A stretch of DNA of 64,000 nt from CAG-217 sp963642245 (lineage in GTDB: Bacteria > Bacillota > Clostridia > Oscillospirales > Acutalibacteraceae): the NCBI GenBank assembly GCA_963642245.1, contig CAVIFY010000006.1, positions 7,436 to 71,435 on the forward strand, written 5' to 3'. How positions within the stretch are numbered: the stretch's first letter is position 1; every line of letters begins with the position of its first letter. Position numbers and translations under genes: made by a program. Under the pieces are notes generated by a model, which was not told the origin of the DNA, made no database searches, and worked only from the letters and a program-made list of their open reading frames with translations. Shown here piece after piece: positions 16,874 through 23,758 of this stretch.

Positions 16874-18013
16874 ATGAAACCGAAAAAGCAATGGGACCAC
16901 AAGTGGTACACGGAGGAATTTTTGCAGCAGCTAAAGGCAACGGCGGCGATGGAAACAGACGGCGATCTGCCCTACATCACCAAATATGCACCGGACGCCG
17001 GGTCGCCAAACGGCATTGATCCGCGACTGCTGGGCGGACCCATGGGCAAAATGGCGCGGGCCACGCGGCTGGTGCCGAACTTTATTCTGGACCGGATCAA
17101 GATCCCGGTCACGCCAAAGATCTTGGCCGGGTTCCGTGCCGGGTGCGACCGTATTTCCTACGCCAAGTGCGTGCAGGCGCACATTGAAGTGCGGGACAGC
17201 ACCGTACCGGCGGCGGACGGCTATCCCATTCCCATTCGCATTTACAGCAGCGCCCGGTGCGCGCCGGGCAGCCCCTGCCTGTATTTTATCCACGGCGGTG
17301 CCTTTGTAGGTGGCACCCTGCGCCCCTATGACGAGGGATGGAAGCTGTTTGTGGAGAAGTTCCGTATGCCCGTAGTGGCGGTGGATTACCGACTGCTGCC
17401 GGAGCACCCATACCCCACGCTGTACGACGACTGCTGCCGGGTACTGGAATGGCTGGGCAGCGACGGTGCCCGGGAGCTGAACATTGATCCAATGGCCGTT
17501 TTCGTGGTGGGCGACAGCGCCGGCGGCAACCTGGCCCAAGGCTGCGCCACCCGCTATAAAGGCACCCGCCGGGTGCGGGGACAGCTGCTGCTCTACCCCA
17601 CGCTGAACCTGTTTGGCACCACAGACCGCTACTATCACCCAAAAGAAACAGACTACCACCCGGCGCCGGGACAACAAAAGCTGGCTATGGGACTGGTGCG
17701 GCAAATGGAGCTGCTCTCCCGCTCCGGCAAGTCCTTTTTAGGCATTCCAGGGCCGGACGATCTGTGCAATCCGTACACCTCCGACCCGGCCGGGAACCCG
17801 CCCACTTTTCTCTCCGTAGGCGCGCTGGACTACCTGCGCAACGACACGGTGGCCTGGGCCCACAAGCTGCACGACGCCGGTGTGCCCACCCGCCTGGTGA
17901 TGTATAACGGCATGGGCCACGGCTACTTAAACGCCATGGGCGTCTTTCCCCAGGCCGAGGACCTGCTGGACGAAATGGGCGCGTTTATCCAAGATGTCTG
18001 CAAAAATCACTAA
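16874..18013 (+). CDS. Alpha/beta hydrolase, HSL-type esterase
   Basis: About 379 residues. Motifs of the hormone-sensitive-lipase family are clear: oxyanion-hole HGGAFVGG, nucleophile Ser in GDSAGGN, Asp in GALDYLRND and His in GMGHGY. These enzymes hydrolyse short-chain carboxyl esters; the physiological substrate is unknown. No signal peptide, so cytosolic. ATGs occur at 16868 and 16874; the second sits 7 bases after a GGGGG run and is preferred. GC content jumps to a much higher level from this gene on compared with the preceding operon. A second HSL-type esterase lies at 32147-33049. Confidence 0.9.
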   Translation: MKPKKQWDHKWYTEEFLQQLKATAAMETDGDLPYITKYAPDAGSPNGIDPRLLGGPMGKMARATRLVPNFILDRIKIPVTPKILAGFRAGCDRISYAKCVQAHIEVRDSTVPAADGYPIPIRIYSSARCAPGSPCLYFIHGGAFVGGTLRPYDEGWKLFVEKFRMPVVAVDYRLLPEHPYPTLYDDCCRVLEWLGSDGARELNIDPMAVFVVGDSAGGNLAQGCATRYKGTRRVRGQLLLYPTLNLFGTTDRYYHPKETDYHPAPGQQKLAMGLVRQMELLSRSGKSFLGIPGPDDLCNPYTSDPAGNPPTFLSVGALDYLRNDTVAWAHKLHDAGVPTRLVMYNGMGHGYLNAMGVFPQAEDLLDEMGAFIQDVCKNH

Positions 18014-18021
18014 CCACCTTT

Positions 18022-18051
18022 GACCGGTATGTGCACATATCGGTCTTTTTT
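18022..18051 (+). terminator. Rho-independent terminator after the esterase
   Basis: Stem GACCGGTAT / ATATCGGTC with a short loop, followed by a run of six T, 8 bases after the stop codon. Confidence 0.8.
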
Positions 18052-18115
18052 ACCCTCCGCAATACCGCAAAACAGCAGGCAAGTCCCAAATAACGGACAG
18101 TGCAGTTCTAACCGC

Positions 18116-18144
18116 TTGCGCACCGTCCCGCCCCGTGCTATAGT
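18116..18144 (+). promoter_or_regulatory. Promoter for the two small unknown genes
   Basis: TTGCGC at 18116-18121, 17-bp spacer, TATAGT at 18139-18144. The strong AAAGGAGG ribosome binding site of the next gene follows at about 18150. Confidence 0.6.
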
Positions 18145-18164
18145 AAGGACAAAGGAGGAAGATT

Positions 18165-18767
18165 ATGGAATTTCAAATTGAATACCGTACGCAAGTACAA
18201 CTGGATTTGGAAAAGAGCCTAAAAACCTTTGAACAAAATCAAAAAAGCAATCGCCGATACCTGAAAATTATGCGGATTTTTCAAGATCCATCACAACCTT
18301 TGGACAGAGAATTTCAAAAGTTGTTTAACGGATTTTATCGTGTGCGGCGCGGAGCCGACTGGCAAGAAGCTTGTTATCACATTTTGGAAATGCACCGCAC
18401 TGACCCAAGCGTTACTTTTCCGCAGCTACTGAACGAACTGACCTACCACACCGGCAAAGTTGATTTTTCTTTTGCTACCAAAATGCTGCATACCATCAAG
18501 CCGAATATGCCAATTTATGACAGCATTATTGCAACCAATCTGGAGCTGTGGAACAACCATGACGGTTCGGTCGATCAAAAAATGCGCAGAGCCATCGTCA
18601 TCTACGATCAGCTGCAACAGGCTTATCAGCAACTGCAAACCATGCCGGAAATGCTGCACTGCGTGGAGGCATTTGACCGCCGTTTTCCGGACTTTTCAAA
18701 CATATCCACTTTGAAAAAAATAGACTTTCTACTTTGGAGCAATCGGGAGGAAACAGAAAATGAATAA
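18165..18767 (+). CDS. Hypothetical protein, 200 residues
   Basis: No family recognised. It is a soluble, helix-rich and mildly charged protein with a segment FATKMLHTIKPNMPIYDS that resembles helical DNA-glycosylase-like or restriction-associated proteins only in a general way. AAAGGAGG precedes the ATG, so translation should be efficient. AT-rich codon use differs from the GC-rich neighbours, a hint of recent acquisition. It overlaps the start of the next small gene by 8 bases, so the two form a coupled pair. Confidence 0.75.
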   Translation: MEFQIEYRTQVQLDLEKSLKTFEQNQKSNRRYLKIMRIFQDPSQPLDREFQKLFNGFYRVRRGADWQEACYHILEMHRTDPSVTFPQLLNELTYHTGKVDFSFATKMLHTIKPNMPIYDSIIATNLELWNNHDGSVDQKMRRAIVIYDQLQQAYQQLQTMPEMLHCVEAFDRRFPDFSNISTLKKIDFLLWSNREETENE

Positions 18768-18975
18768 AGAAATGAATGATAAAATGCAAAAATTCTGGGA
18801 AGAATGGGCGGCCGTTGATGTCAGCGGGATTAACAGAATGAGAGCCCGAAGCAGGAAACAGCGCCAACAGAAAAAGCAACGCAAATATATGCGCAGAAAA
18901 CAGCGGCAGTTCGCATGTCTTGCCATTGGCAAAAGCGTAAACAAAAGCATTCAAAAGATGATCGACAACGCCTAA
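18760..18975 (+). CDS. Small highly basic hypothetical protein
   Basis: 71 residues, about a third Lys/Arg, with a central run rich in Arg, Lys and Gln (about 28-50). The ATG has GGGAGGAAACAG upstream, inside the end of the preceding gene. A nucleic-acid-binding or antitoxin-like partner of the preceding protein is conceivable from its charge and coupling, but no domain is recognised. AT-rich like its partner. Confidence 0.6.
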   Translation: MNKEMNDKMQKFWEEWAAVDVSGINRMRARSRKQRQQKKQRKYMRRKQRQFACLAIGKSVNKSIQKMIDNA

Positions 18976-19042
18976 ACTCTACGCTGCGCAGGTTGCGCGG
19001 CGGGGGGGTGTGGGGTACAATATGGGCACAGGAGGCGATGAA

Positions 19043-19630
19043 ATGAACACATATGTGACCGGGGCTGTGATCAAGGCCCTGCGAGAGCAAAAAAATTGCA
19101 CCCAACAGCAGCTGGCGGACCAACTGCACCTGAGTGCAAAGACCATATCCAAATGGGAGACCGGCAAAGGATTGCCGGACATTACCCTGCTGGAGCCGCT
19201 GGCGGCGGCGCTGGGGGTATCTGTGATCGAACTGATGCAAGGGGCGCCGGTAGCCAACCGCAACCGCAGCGGCAATATGCACCGGGTCAAGTTCTATGTT
19301 TGCCCGGTGTGCGGCAATGTGCACTTTGCCGCCGGAGAGAGCGTGATCAGCTGCTGCGGCATTCTATTGCCGCCCCTGGAGCCGGAGCCGGACACAGCCG
19401 GGATCTGCCGGGTACAAACAGACGGCGACGAATACACCATCACCGTACAGCACCCCATGGACAAGGGGCACTACATCTCCTGGATAGCTTACCAGACCGC
19501 AGACCGGGTAGAACTGGTGAAGCTGTACCCGGAGCAGGACGCCATAGCCCACTTCTTTCGCCGGGGACGGGGCAAGATCTACCTCTACTGCAATCGGGAC
19601 GGTCTGATCGCCGTGCCGGTCGGGCGATAA
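19043..19630 (+). CDS. XRE-family regulator fused to a desulfoferrodoxin-like module
   Basis: 195 residues. Residues 5-65 form a Cro/C1-type helix-turn-helix. Residues 84-195 resemble desulfoferrodoxin/superoxide reductase. CPVC (87-90) plus Cys-Cys (104-105) match the four-Cys rubredoxin-like iron site. HPMDKGHYI (137-145) and YCN (182-184) match the two His and the Cys of the reductase iron site. One His ligand of that site is Asp here (186, CNRDG for CNxHG), and the usual Glu-Lys-His motif before it is absent, so catalysis is unlikely. A redox- or metal-responsive repressor is the natural reading (inference). The ATG at 19043 has an AGGAGG site; upstream in-frame starts lack one. Confidence 0.85.
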   Translation: MNTYVTGAVIKALREQKNCTQQQLADQLHLSAKTISKWETGKGLPDITLLEPLAAALGVSVIELMQGAPVANRNRSGNMHRVKFYVCPVCGNVHFAAGESVISCCGILLPPLEPEPDTAGICRVQTDGDEYTITVQHPMDKGHYISWIAYQTADRVELVKLYPEQDAIAHFFRRGRGKIYLYCNRDGLIAVPVGR

Positions 19631-19652
19631 GCAGAACGAACACACGCAAAAA

Positions 19653-19690
19653 ACAGCCACCACCGCAAGGGTGATGGCTGTTTTGTTTTT
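19653..19690. terminator. Bidirectional terminator between the XRE gene and ilvC
   Basis: Stem of 12 pairs with one mismatch (ACAGCCACCACC / GGTGATGGCTGT), followed by TTTTGTTTTT on the plus strand and by TTTTTTG on the minus strand. It serves the convergent genes. Confidence 0.85.
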
Positions 19691-19717
19691 GTATCTTAAC
19701 AAGAACAGGAGCAGGGC

Positions 19718-20734
19718 TTATTTCTCTGCGTACTTGTCCTCGCCGTTCCAGGAGTACAGCTTACGGATCTCAGCGCCGACCTTCTCCAGCTGATGGTTTG
19801 CTTCCATCTCTCTCTTAGCCTTGAAGTGTGCCCAGCCGTTGTTGCTCTCGGTGATGAACTTAGAAGCAAAGGTGCCGTCCTGGATCTCTTCCAGAACCTT
19901 CTTCATTTCCTTCTTGGTCTCGTCGGTGATCAGACGCTTACCGGTCTCGTAATCGCCGAACTCAGCGGTGTTGGAGATGGAGTAACGCATCTTGGCAAAG
20001 CCGCCGTTGTAGATCAGGTCAACGATCAGCTTCATCTCATGAATGCACTCAAAATAAGCGTTTCTCGGGTCATAACCGGCCTCAACCAGGGTCTCAAAAC
20101 CGGCCTTCATCAGGGCGGTCACGCCGCCGCACAGCACAGCCTGCTCACCGAACAGGTCGGTCTCGGTCTCGCACTTAAAGGTGGTCTCCAGGATACCGGC
20201 ACGGGCACCGCCGATACCGGCGCCGTAAGCCAGAGCGATATCCTCGCAGTGACCGGTAGCGTCCTGATACACAGCTACCAGGCAGGGTGTACCCTTGCCC
20301 TCTTTGTACTCGGAGCGAACGGTGTGGCCCGGAGCCTTGGGCGCGATCATAAATACATCTACATCGCTGGGGGGCACGATCTGCTTAAAGTGAATGTTAA
20401 AGCCGTGGGCGAAAGCCAAAGCCTTGCCGGCGGTCAGATAAGGCTCAATGTCCTTCTTATAGATGGAAGCCTGCTTCTCATCCGGGGTCAGGATCATGAT
20501 AATGTCGGCAGCCTTTGCAGCCTCAGCGGTGGTCATAACCTTCAGGCCAACGCTCTCAACATGCTGCCAGGACTTGGAGCCCTCGTACAGACCAACGACC
20601 ACATCTACGCCGCTCTCTTTCAAGTTCAGCGCATGGGCATGGCCCTGAGAACCAAAGCCGATCACGGCAACGGTCTTACCCTTCAGGTAGTCCAGATTAC
20701 AATCTTCTTGATGGAAAAGTCTTGCTTCTGCCAT
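19718..20734 (-). CDS. ilvC: Ketol-acid reductoisomerase
   Basis: 338 residues, the short class I length. Converts acetolactate or acetohydroxybutyrate to the dihydroxy acids of valine, leucine and isoleucine synthesis, using NAD(P)H and Mg. N-terminal Rossmann domain with GFGSQGHAHALNLKESG (26-42), then the all-helical knotted domain with the metal-binding Asp/Glu residues (FGEQAVLCGG, YFECIHEMKL). AGGAGG precedes the ATG. It stands alone, with its own near-consensus promoter carrying operator-like sites shared with the GntR gene just upstream; the rest of the ilv pathway is not here apart from ilvA at 29-30 kb. Confidence 0.98.
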   Translation of the reverse strand: MAEARLFHQEDCNLDYLKGKTVAVIGFGSQGHAHALNLKESGVDVVVGLYEGSKSWQHVESVGLKVMTTAEAAKAADIIMILTPDEKQASIYKKDIEPYLTAGKALAFAHGFNIHFKQIVPPSDVDVFMIAPKAPGHTVRSEYKEGKGTPCLVAVYQDATGHCEDIALAYGAGIGGARAGILETTFKCETETDLFGEQAVLCGGVTALMKAGFETLVEAGYDPRNAYFECIHEMKLIVDLIYNGGFAKMRYSISNTAEFGDYETGKRLITDETKKEMKKVLEEIQDGTFASKFITESNNGWAHFKAKREMEANHQLEKVGAEIRKLYSWNGEDKYAEK

Positions 20735-20778
20735 TGTGATTTCCTCCTAAAAACATAAATATAACTTGCGCGCAGCGT

Positions 20779-20841
20779 TGTATGATGTCGCTGCGGGTTC
20801 TTAACAATTCACATTATATCCTGTATGATGTCTGTTGTCAA
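20779..20841 (-). promoter_or_regulatory. ilvC promoter with two operator-like repeats
   Basis: On the minus strand TTGACA (20841-20836), 17-bp spacer, TATAAT (20818-20813). The 11-mer TGTATGATGTC (plus-strand sense) occurs inside the spacer (20822-20832) and again downstream of the start site (20779-20789). The same motif recurs at the GntR gene promoter. The positions fit repression. Confidence 0.8.
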
Positions 20842-20860
20842 TAGGCAATTGAAAATTATT

Positions 20861-21517
20861 TTACAGGTGCTCCATGGCGTGAATGATGTGCAGCCGCATG
20901 GCAGTGCGGGCGCCCTCGGCGTTGCGCTTCTTGATAAAGTCCATGATCAGCCGATCGTCCTTTAGGTTATCGGCGCTCACATCCTTGTCCCGGGTCATAA
21001 CGATCACGCCTTTTTTAATGGCGTTAAAGATCACCGGCATAAACTGCTTGACGAACGCATTATGAGTGGCGTTGGCAATGCTCTCATGGAACTTTTGTTC
21101 CTCCGCCGTACGGTCCTCGCCGCTCAAGATCTTCTTTTCCACCTGCTCGCCGTAGTAGCAAATGGCGTCGATTTCTTCCTGTGTTGCCCGCTGTGCAGCC
21201 AAATATGCGCAGTCCGGTTCAAACATCAGCCGCATTTCAAACAGATCGTCCAGGCCGGAAGCAATATCGCTGAGATCCGCCGAGTCGATCACCGTATTGG
21301 CGCTGACAAAAGTGCCCTTGCCCCGCCGGATCTCCAACACACCGTTGGTGGTCAAAATCCGAATGGCCTCTCGCAGGGTGGAACGGCTAACGCCCAATTC
21401 TGCCGCCAGGTCATTCTCATTGGGCAGCTTATCCCCCACCGCAAAGCGGTGCTGGGTCTCGATCATATTCAGGATCTGCTGGGCCGTACTCTCCGGCAGC
21501 ATTGCCGATCTTGGCAT
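20861..21517 (-). CDS. FadR-type GntR regulator (FCD domain)
   Basis: 218 residues. N-terminal winged helix-turn-helix of the GntR type (GDKLPNENDLAAELGVSRST), then an all-helical FCD ligand domain with the metal/acid-binding residues of the family (Asp in the first helix pair, HESIANATH, and a C-terminal His-x-x-His region). FCD regulators usually bind small carboxylates. The ATG at 21517 is chosen because it has AGAGGTGAGG and because an earlier ATG pair at 21541 is part of the gene's own -10 box. Related operator motifs at this promoter and at ilvC suggest autoregulation and control of ilvC, with an effector that may be a branched-chain intermediate (inference). Confidence 0.92.
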   Translation of the reverse strand: MPRSAMLPESTAQQILNMIETQHRFAVGDKLPNENDLAAELGVSRSTLREAIRILTTNGVLEIRRGKGTFVSANTVIDSADLSDIASGLDDLFEMRLMFEPDCAYLAAQRATQEEIDAICYYGEQVEKKILSGEDRTAEEQKFHESIANATHNAFVKQFMPVIFNAIKKGVIVMTRDKDVSADNLKDDRLIMDFIKKRNAEGARTAMRLHIIHAMEHL

Positions 21518-21536
21518 ACTCCTCACCTCTGCACCC

Positions 21537-21588
21537 ATCATAACACAAGTTGTATGAGAAAGTCAAGGCGTTGTCTGACATCTTACAA
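21537..21588 (-). promoter_or_regulatory. GntR gene promoter with operators
   Basis: On the minus strand TTGACT (21566-21561), 18-bp spacer, TATGAT (21542-21537). TTGTATGAG (21550-21558) lies in the spacer, and TTGTCTGACATCTTACAA (21571-21588), an imperfect palindrome, lies upstream. GACATCTTACA matches the reverse complement of the ilvC motif at 10 of 11 positions. Confidence 0.75.
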
Positions 21589-21647
21589 TTACAGCGCCGA
21601 TTTTTCGCCGGTCTTTGTTCACCCTGCACGAATTTGCCCTGCGGGGG

Positions 21648-21676
21648 TTGTAAATTGTGAACAAATGCTATATGAT
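21648..21676 (+). promoter_or_regulatory. Promoter of the DUF815 ATPase gene
   Basis: TTGTAA at 21648-21653, 17-bp spacer, TATGAT at 21671-21676. The ribosome binding site GGAGCG follows at about 21703. Confidence 0.65.
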
Positions 21677-21716
21677 AAGGATATAAATAAGAGAATTTAT
21701 ATAATGGAGCGTAAAA

Positions 21717-22952
21717 ATGAACAAAGCAACCCAATTACGATACAATATGGAGTCCCTGTGCATCTACCAATTTAAGGCAGACCCGGTAATGCGCAGCCTG
21801 CTGCACCTGCTGCGCAGCGTGGAAGCCGGTGAAGCCGTGCTGGAAGCGCAAAGCGCCTTTTTCAGCACACTAGCACCCCGGGACACTCTGCGCCGGTATA
21901 TTTCCAGACTGATCCTTACCGACGACAATGTGTTCAGCAAAGCCGCCGCAGGCGACACGGTAAACAGTCTGCGCCCGGCGATCCTGGAGGGCGTAAAAAG
22001 CGACCTTGCCAAGCTGGAGGTCATTGCCGATCTGACCCCGGAGGATATTCTTAGCGCAGTAGAGGATCAGGACCTGCGGGAAGTGCTGGGCACCCTGCCC
22101 CGGTGGGAGAACGGCGACGCGCTGCCGCCCCTGCGCCAAAACTGGGCGGAGCAGGTGGACGCGCTGGCTGCATTCCACAAAGAGAACGGCTACGGCCTGT
22201 TTGCCAAGTACGCCGCCTTTGAGTGGCGAGACCACGCCCTCTCCCCCATCTCCACCACGGACCCGATCCGGCTGTCCGATCTGAAGAACTACGAATTGCA
22301 GCGGGGCCAGGTAGTGGATAATACGGAGAGTTTTGTTTGCGGACTGCCCGCCAACAATGTGCTGCTGTACGGCGACCGGGGCACCGGCAAAAGCTCCACC
22401 ATTCACGCCATCCTGAACGCGTACAAAGGGCAGGGCCTGCGGATGATCGAGATCCCCAAAAGCGCAGTGGAGGAGCTGTCCCTGATCCGGGAATACCTGG
22501 CGGACAGCCCGATGAAATTTATTATCTATATTGACGACCTGAGCTTTGACAGCCAGGACAACGCCTTTACCGAGTTGAAAGCGGCGCTGGAGGGCGGCCT
22601 GTCTGCCTGCCAGCCCAACACCCTGATCTACGCCACCTCCAACCGGCGCCATCTGATCAAAGAGAACTTCTCCGACCGGGAGGACGATGTAAACAAAAAC
22701 GACACCCGCCAGGAGCAGCTGTCCCTGTCCGATCGGTTTGGGCTGACCATTACCTTTATTAACCCGGATAAGAAGGACTATCTGGACATTGTGGAGAAGA
22801 TCGCTGCCGATCGTGGCCTGCAAGTGGACGCCCAGCGGCTGGACGCTGCCGCCGAGCAGTGGGCCGTGCGCCGGGGTGGTCGTTCCCCCCGCTGCGCCCG
22901 CCAGTTTATCGACCATGTGGAGAGCGCCCTGCGCCGGGGCAAAGAATGGTAA
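21717..22952 (+). CDS. DUF815-family ATP-binding protein (AAA-type P-loop)
   Basis: 411 residues. An N-terminal helical region of about 180 residues precedes a P-loop domain with Walker A GDRGTGKSS, Walker B FIIYIDDLSF and a sensor-like YATSNRRHL. This matches the DUF815 group of stand-alone AAA-like ATPases widespread in Clostridia, whose substrate is not established. No membrane segment. It is monocistronic with its own promoter, diverging from the GntR gene and followed by a two-component operon 110 bases downstream. Confidence 0.88.
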   Translation: MNKATQLRYNMESLCIYQFKADPVMRSLLHLLRSVEAGEAVLEAQSAFFSTLAPRDTLRRYISRLILTDDNVFSKAAAGDTVNSLRPAILEGVKSDLAKLEVIADLTPEDILSAVEDQDLREVLGTLPRWENGDALPPLRQNWAEQVDALAAFHKENGYGLFAKYAAFEWRDHALSPISTTDPIRLSDLKNYELQRGQVVDNTESFVCGLPANNVLLYGDRGTGKSSTIHAILNAYKGQGLRMIEIPKSAVEELSLIREYLADSPMKFIIYIDDLSFDSQDNAFTELKAALEGGLSACQPNTLIYATSNRRHLIKENFSDREDDVNKNDTRQEQLSLSDRFGLTITFINPDKKDYLDIVEKIAADRGLQVDAQRLDAAAEQWAVRRGGRSPRCARQFIDHVESALRRGKEW

Positions 22953-23023
22953 AAATTCGTTCGCAAATTATTAAAAAATTTCATTTTTTGTTTACCGAAT
23001 TCTAAAATTATGAACAAAAACAC

Positions 23024-23038
23024 CTGCTATGATAGCAG
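23024..23038 (+). promoter_or_regulatory. Palindrome over the -10 box of the two-component/HtrA operon
   Basis: CTGCTATGATAGCAG is a perfect 6-bp inverted repeat around TGA and contains TATGAT (23028-23033). No good -35 hexamer lies at 16-18 bp, so activation or occlusion by a regulator, perhaps the response regulator itself, is plausible. Confidence 0.5.
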
Positions 23039-23062
23039 TATCAAAGAAAAGGAGCGAAAACA

Positions 23063-23755
23063 ATGAGCAAAATTCTGGTAGTAGATGATGAATTAAACAT
23101 CTGCGAATTACTGAAACTATACTTAGAGAACGAGGGCTACACGGTCTTTACCGCCAACGACGGCCAGGCCGCCGTGACCGCCTTCCAGCAAAAGGCGCCG
23201 GACCTGGTGCTGCTGGATATTATGCTGCCCAAGATGGACGGCTGGCAGGTGTGCCGAGAGATCCGCAAGACCTCCTCTGCCCCCATCATCATGCTCACCG
23301 CCAAGGGCGAGACCTTTGACAAGGTGCTGGGTCTGGAACTGGGCGCCGACGACTATGTGGTCAAGCCCTTTGACGCCAAAGAGGTGGTGGCCCGGGTCAA
23401 GGCCGTGCTGCGCCGCACCCAGGGCAAGAACGACAACGCCGAGGAAAGCAAGAAAGTGGTCACCTACGACAAGCTGGAGATCAACATTGCCAACTATGAG
23501 TTGAAAGTCAACGGCGTGCAGATCGACACCCCGCCCAAAGAGCTGGAGCTGATCTACCACTTTGCCTCCAACCCCAACCGGGTATTTACCCGCGACCAGC
23601 TGCTGGACGAGGTATGGGGCTTTGAGTTCTACGGCGACTCCCGCACGGTGGATGTGCATGTCAAGCGCCTGCGCGAGAAGTTAGAGGGCGTCAGCGACAA
23701 ATGGGAGCTGAAAACCGTTTGGGGCGTCGGCTACAAGTTTGAGACCAAGGAATAA
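23063..23755 (+). CDS. OmpR-family response regulator
   Basis: 230 residues. Receiver domain at 1-115 with the acidic pair (VVDDE), phospho-acceptor Asp in LLDIMLPKMDGW and switch Lys in VKPFDAKE. Winged-helix DNA-binding domain at about 130-228 (SRTVDVHVKRLREK, WGVGYKF). AAAGGAG lies upstream. The histidine kinase gene follows after 3 bases and an HtrA protease gene overlaps that one, an arrangement like CssRS-htrA or other secretion-stress systems. A role in responding to envelope or misfolded-protein stress is inferred from context. Confidence 0.95.
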   Translation: MSKILVVDDELNICELLKLYLENEGYTVFTANDGQAAVTAFQQKAPDLVLLDIMLPKMDGWQVCREIRKTSSAPIIMLTAKGETFDKVLGLELGADDYVVKPFDAKEVVARVKAVLRRTQGKNDNAEESKKVVTYDKLEINIANYELKVNGVQIDTPPKELELIYHFASNPNRVFTRDQLLDEVWGFEFYGDSRTVDVHVKRLREKLEGVSDKWELKTVWGVGYKFETKE

Positions 23756-23758
23756 GCA

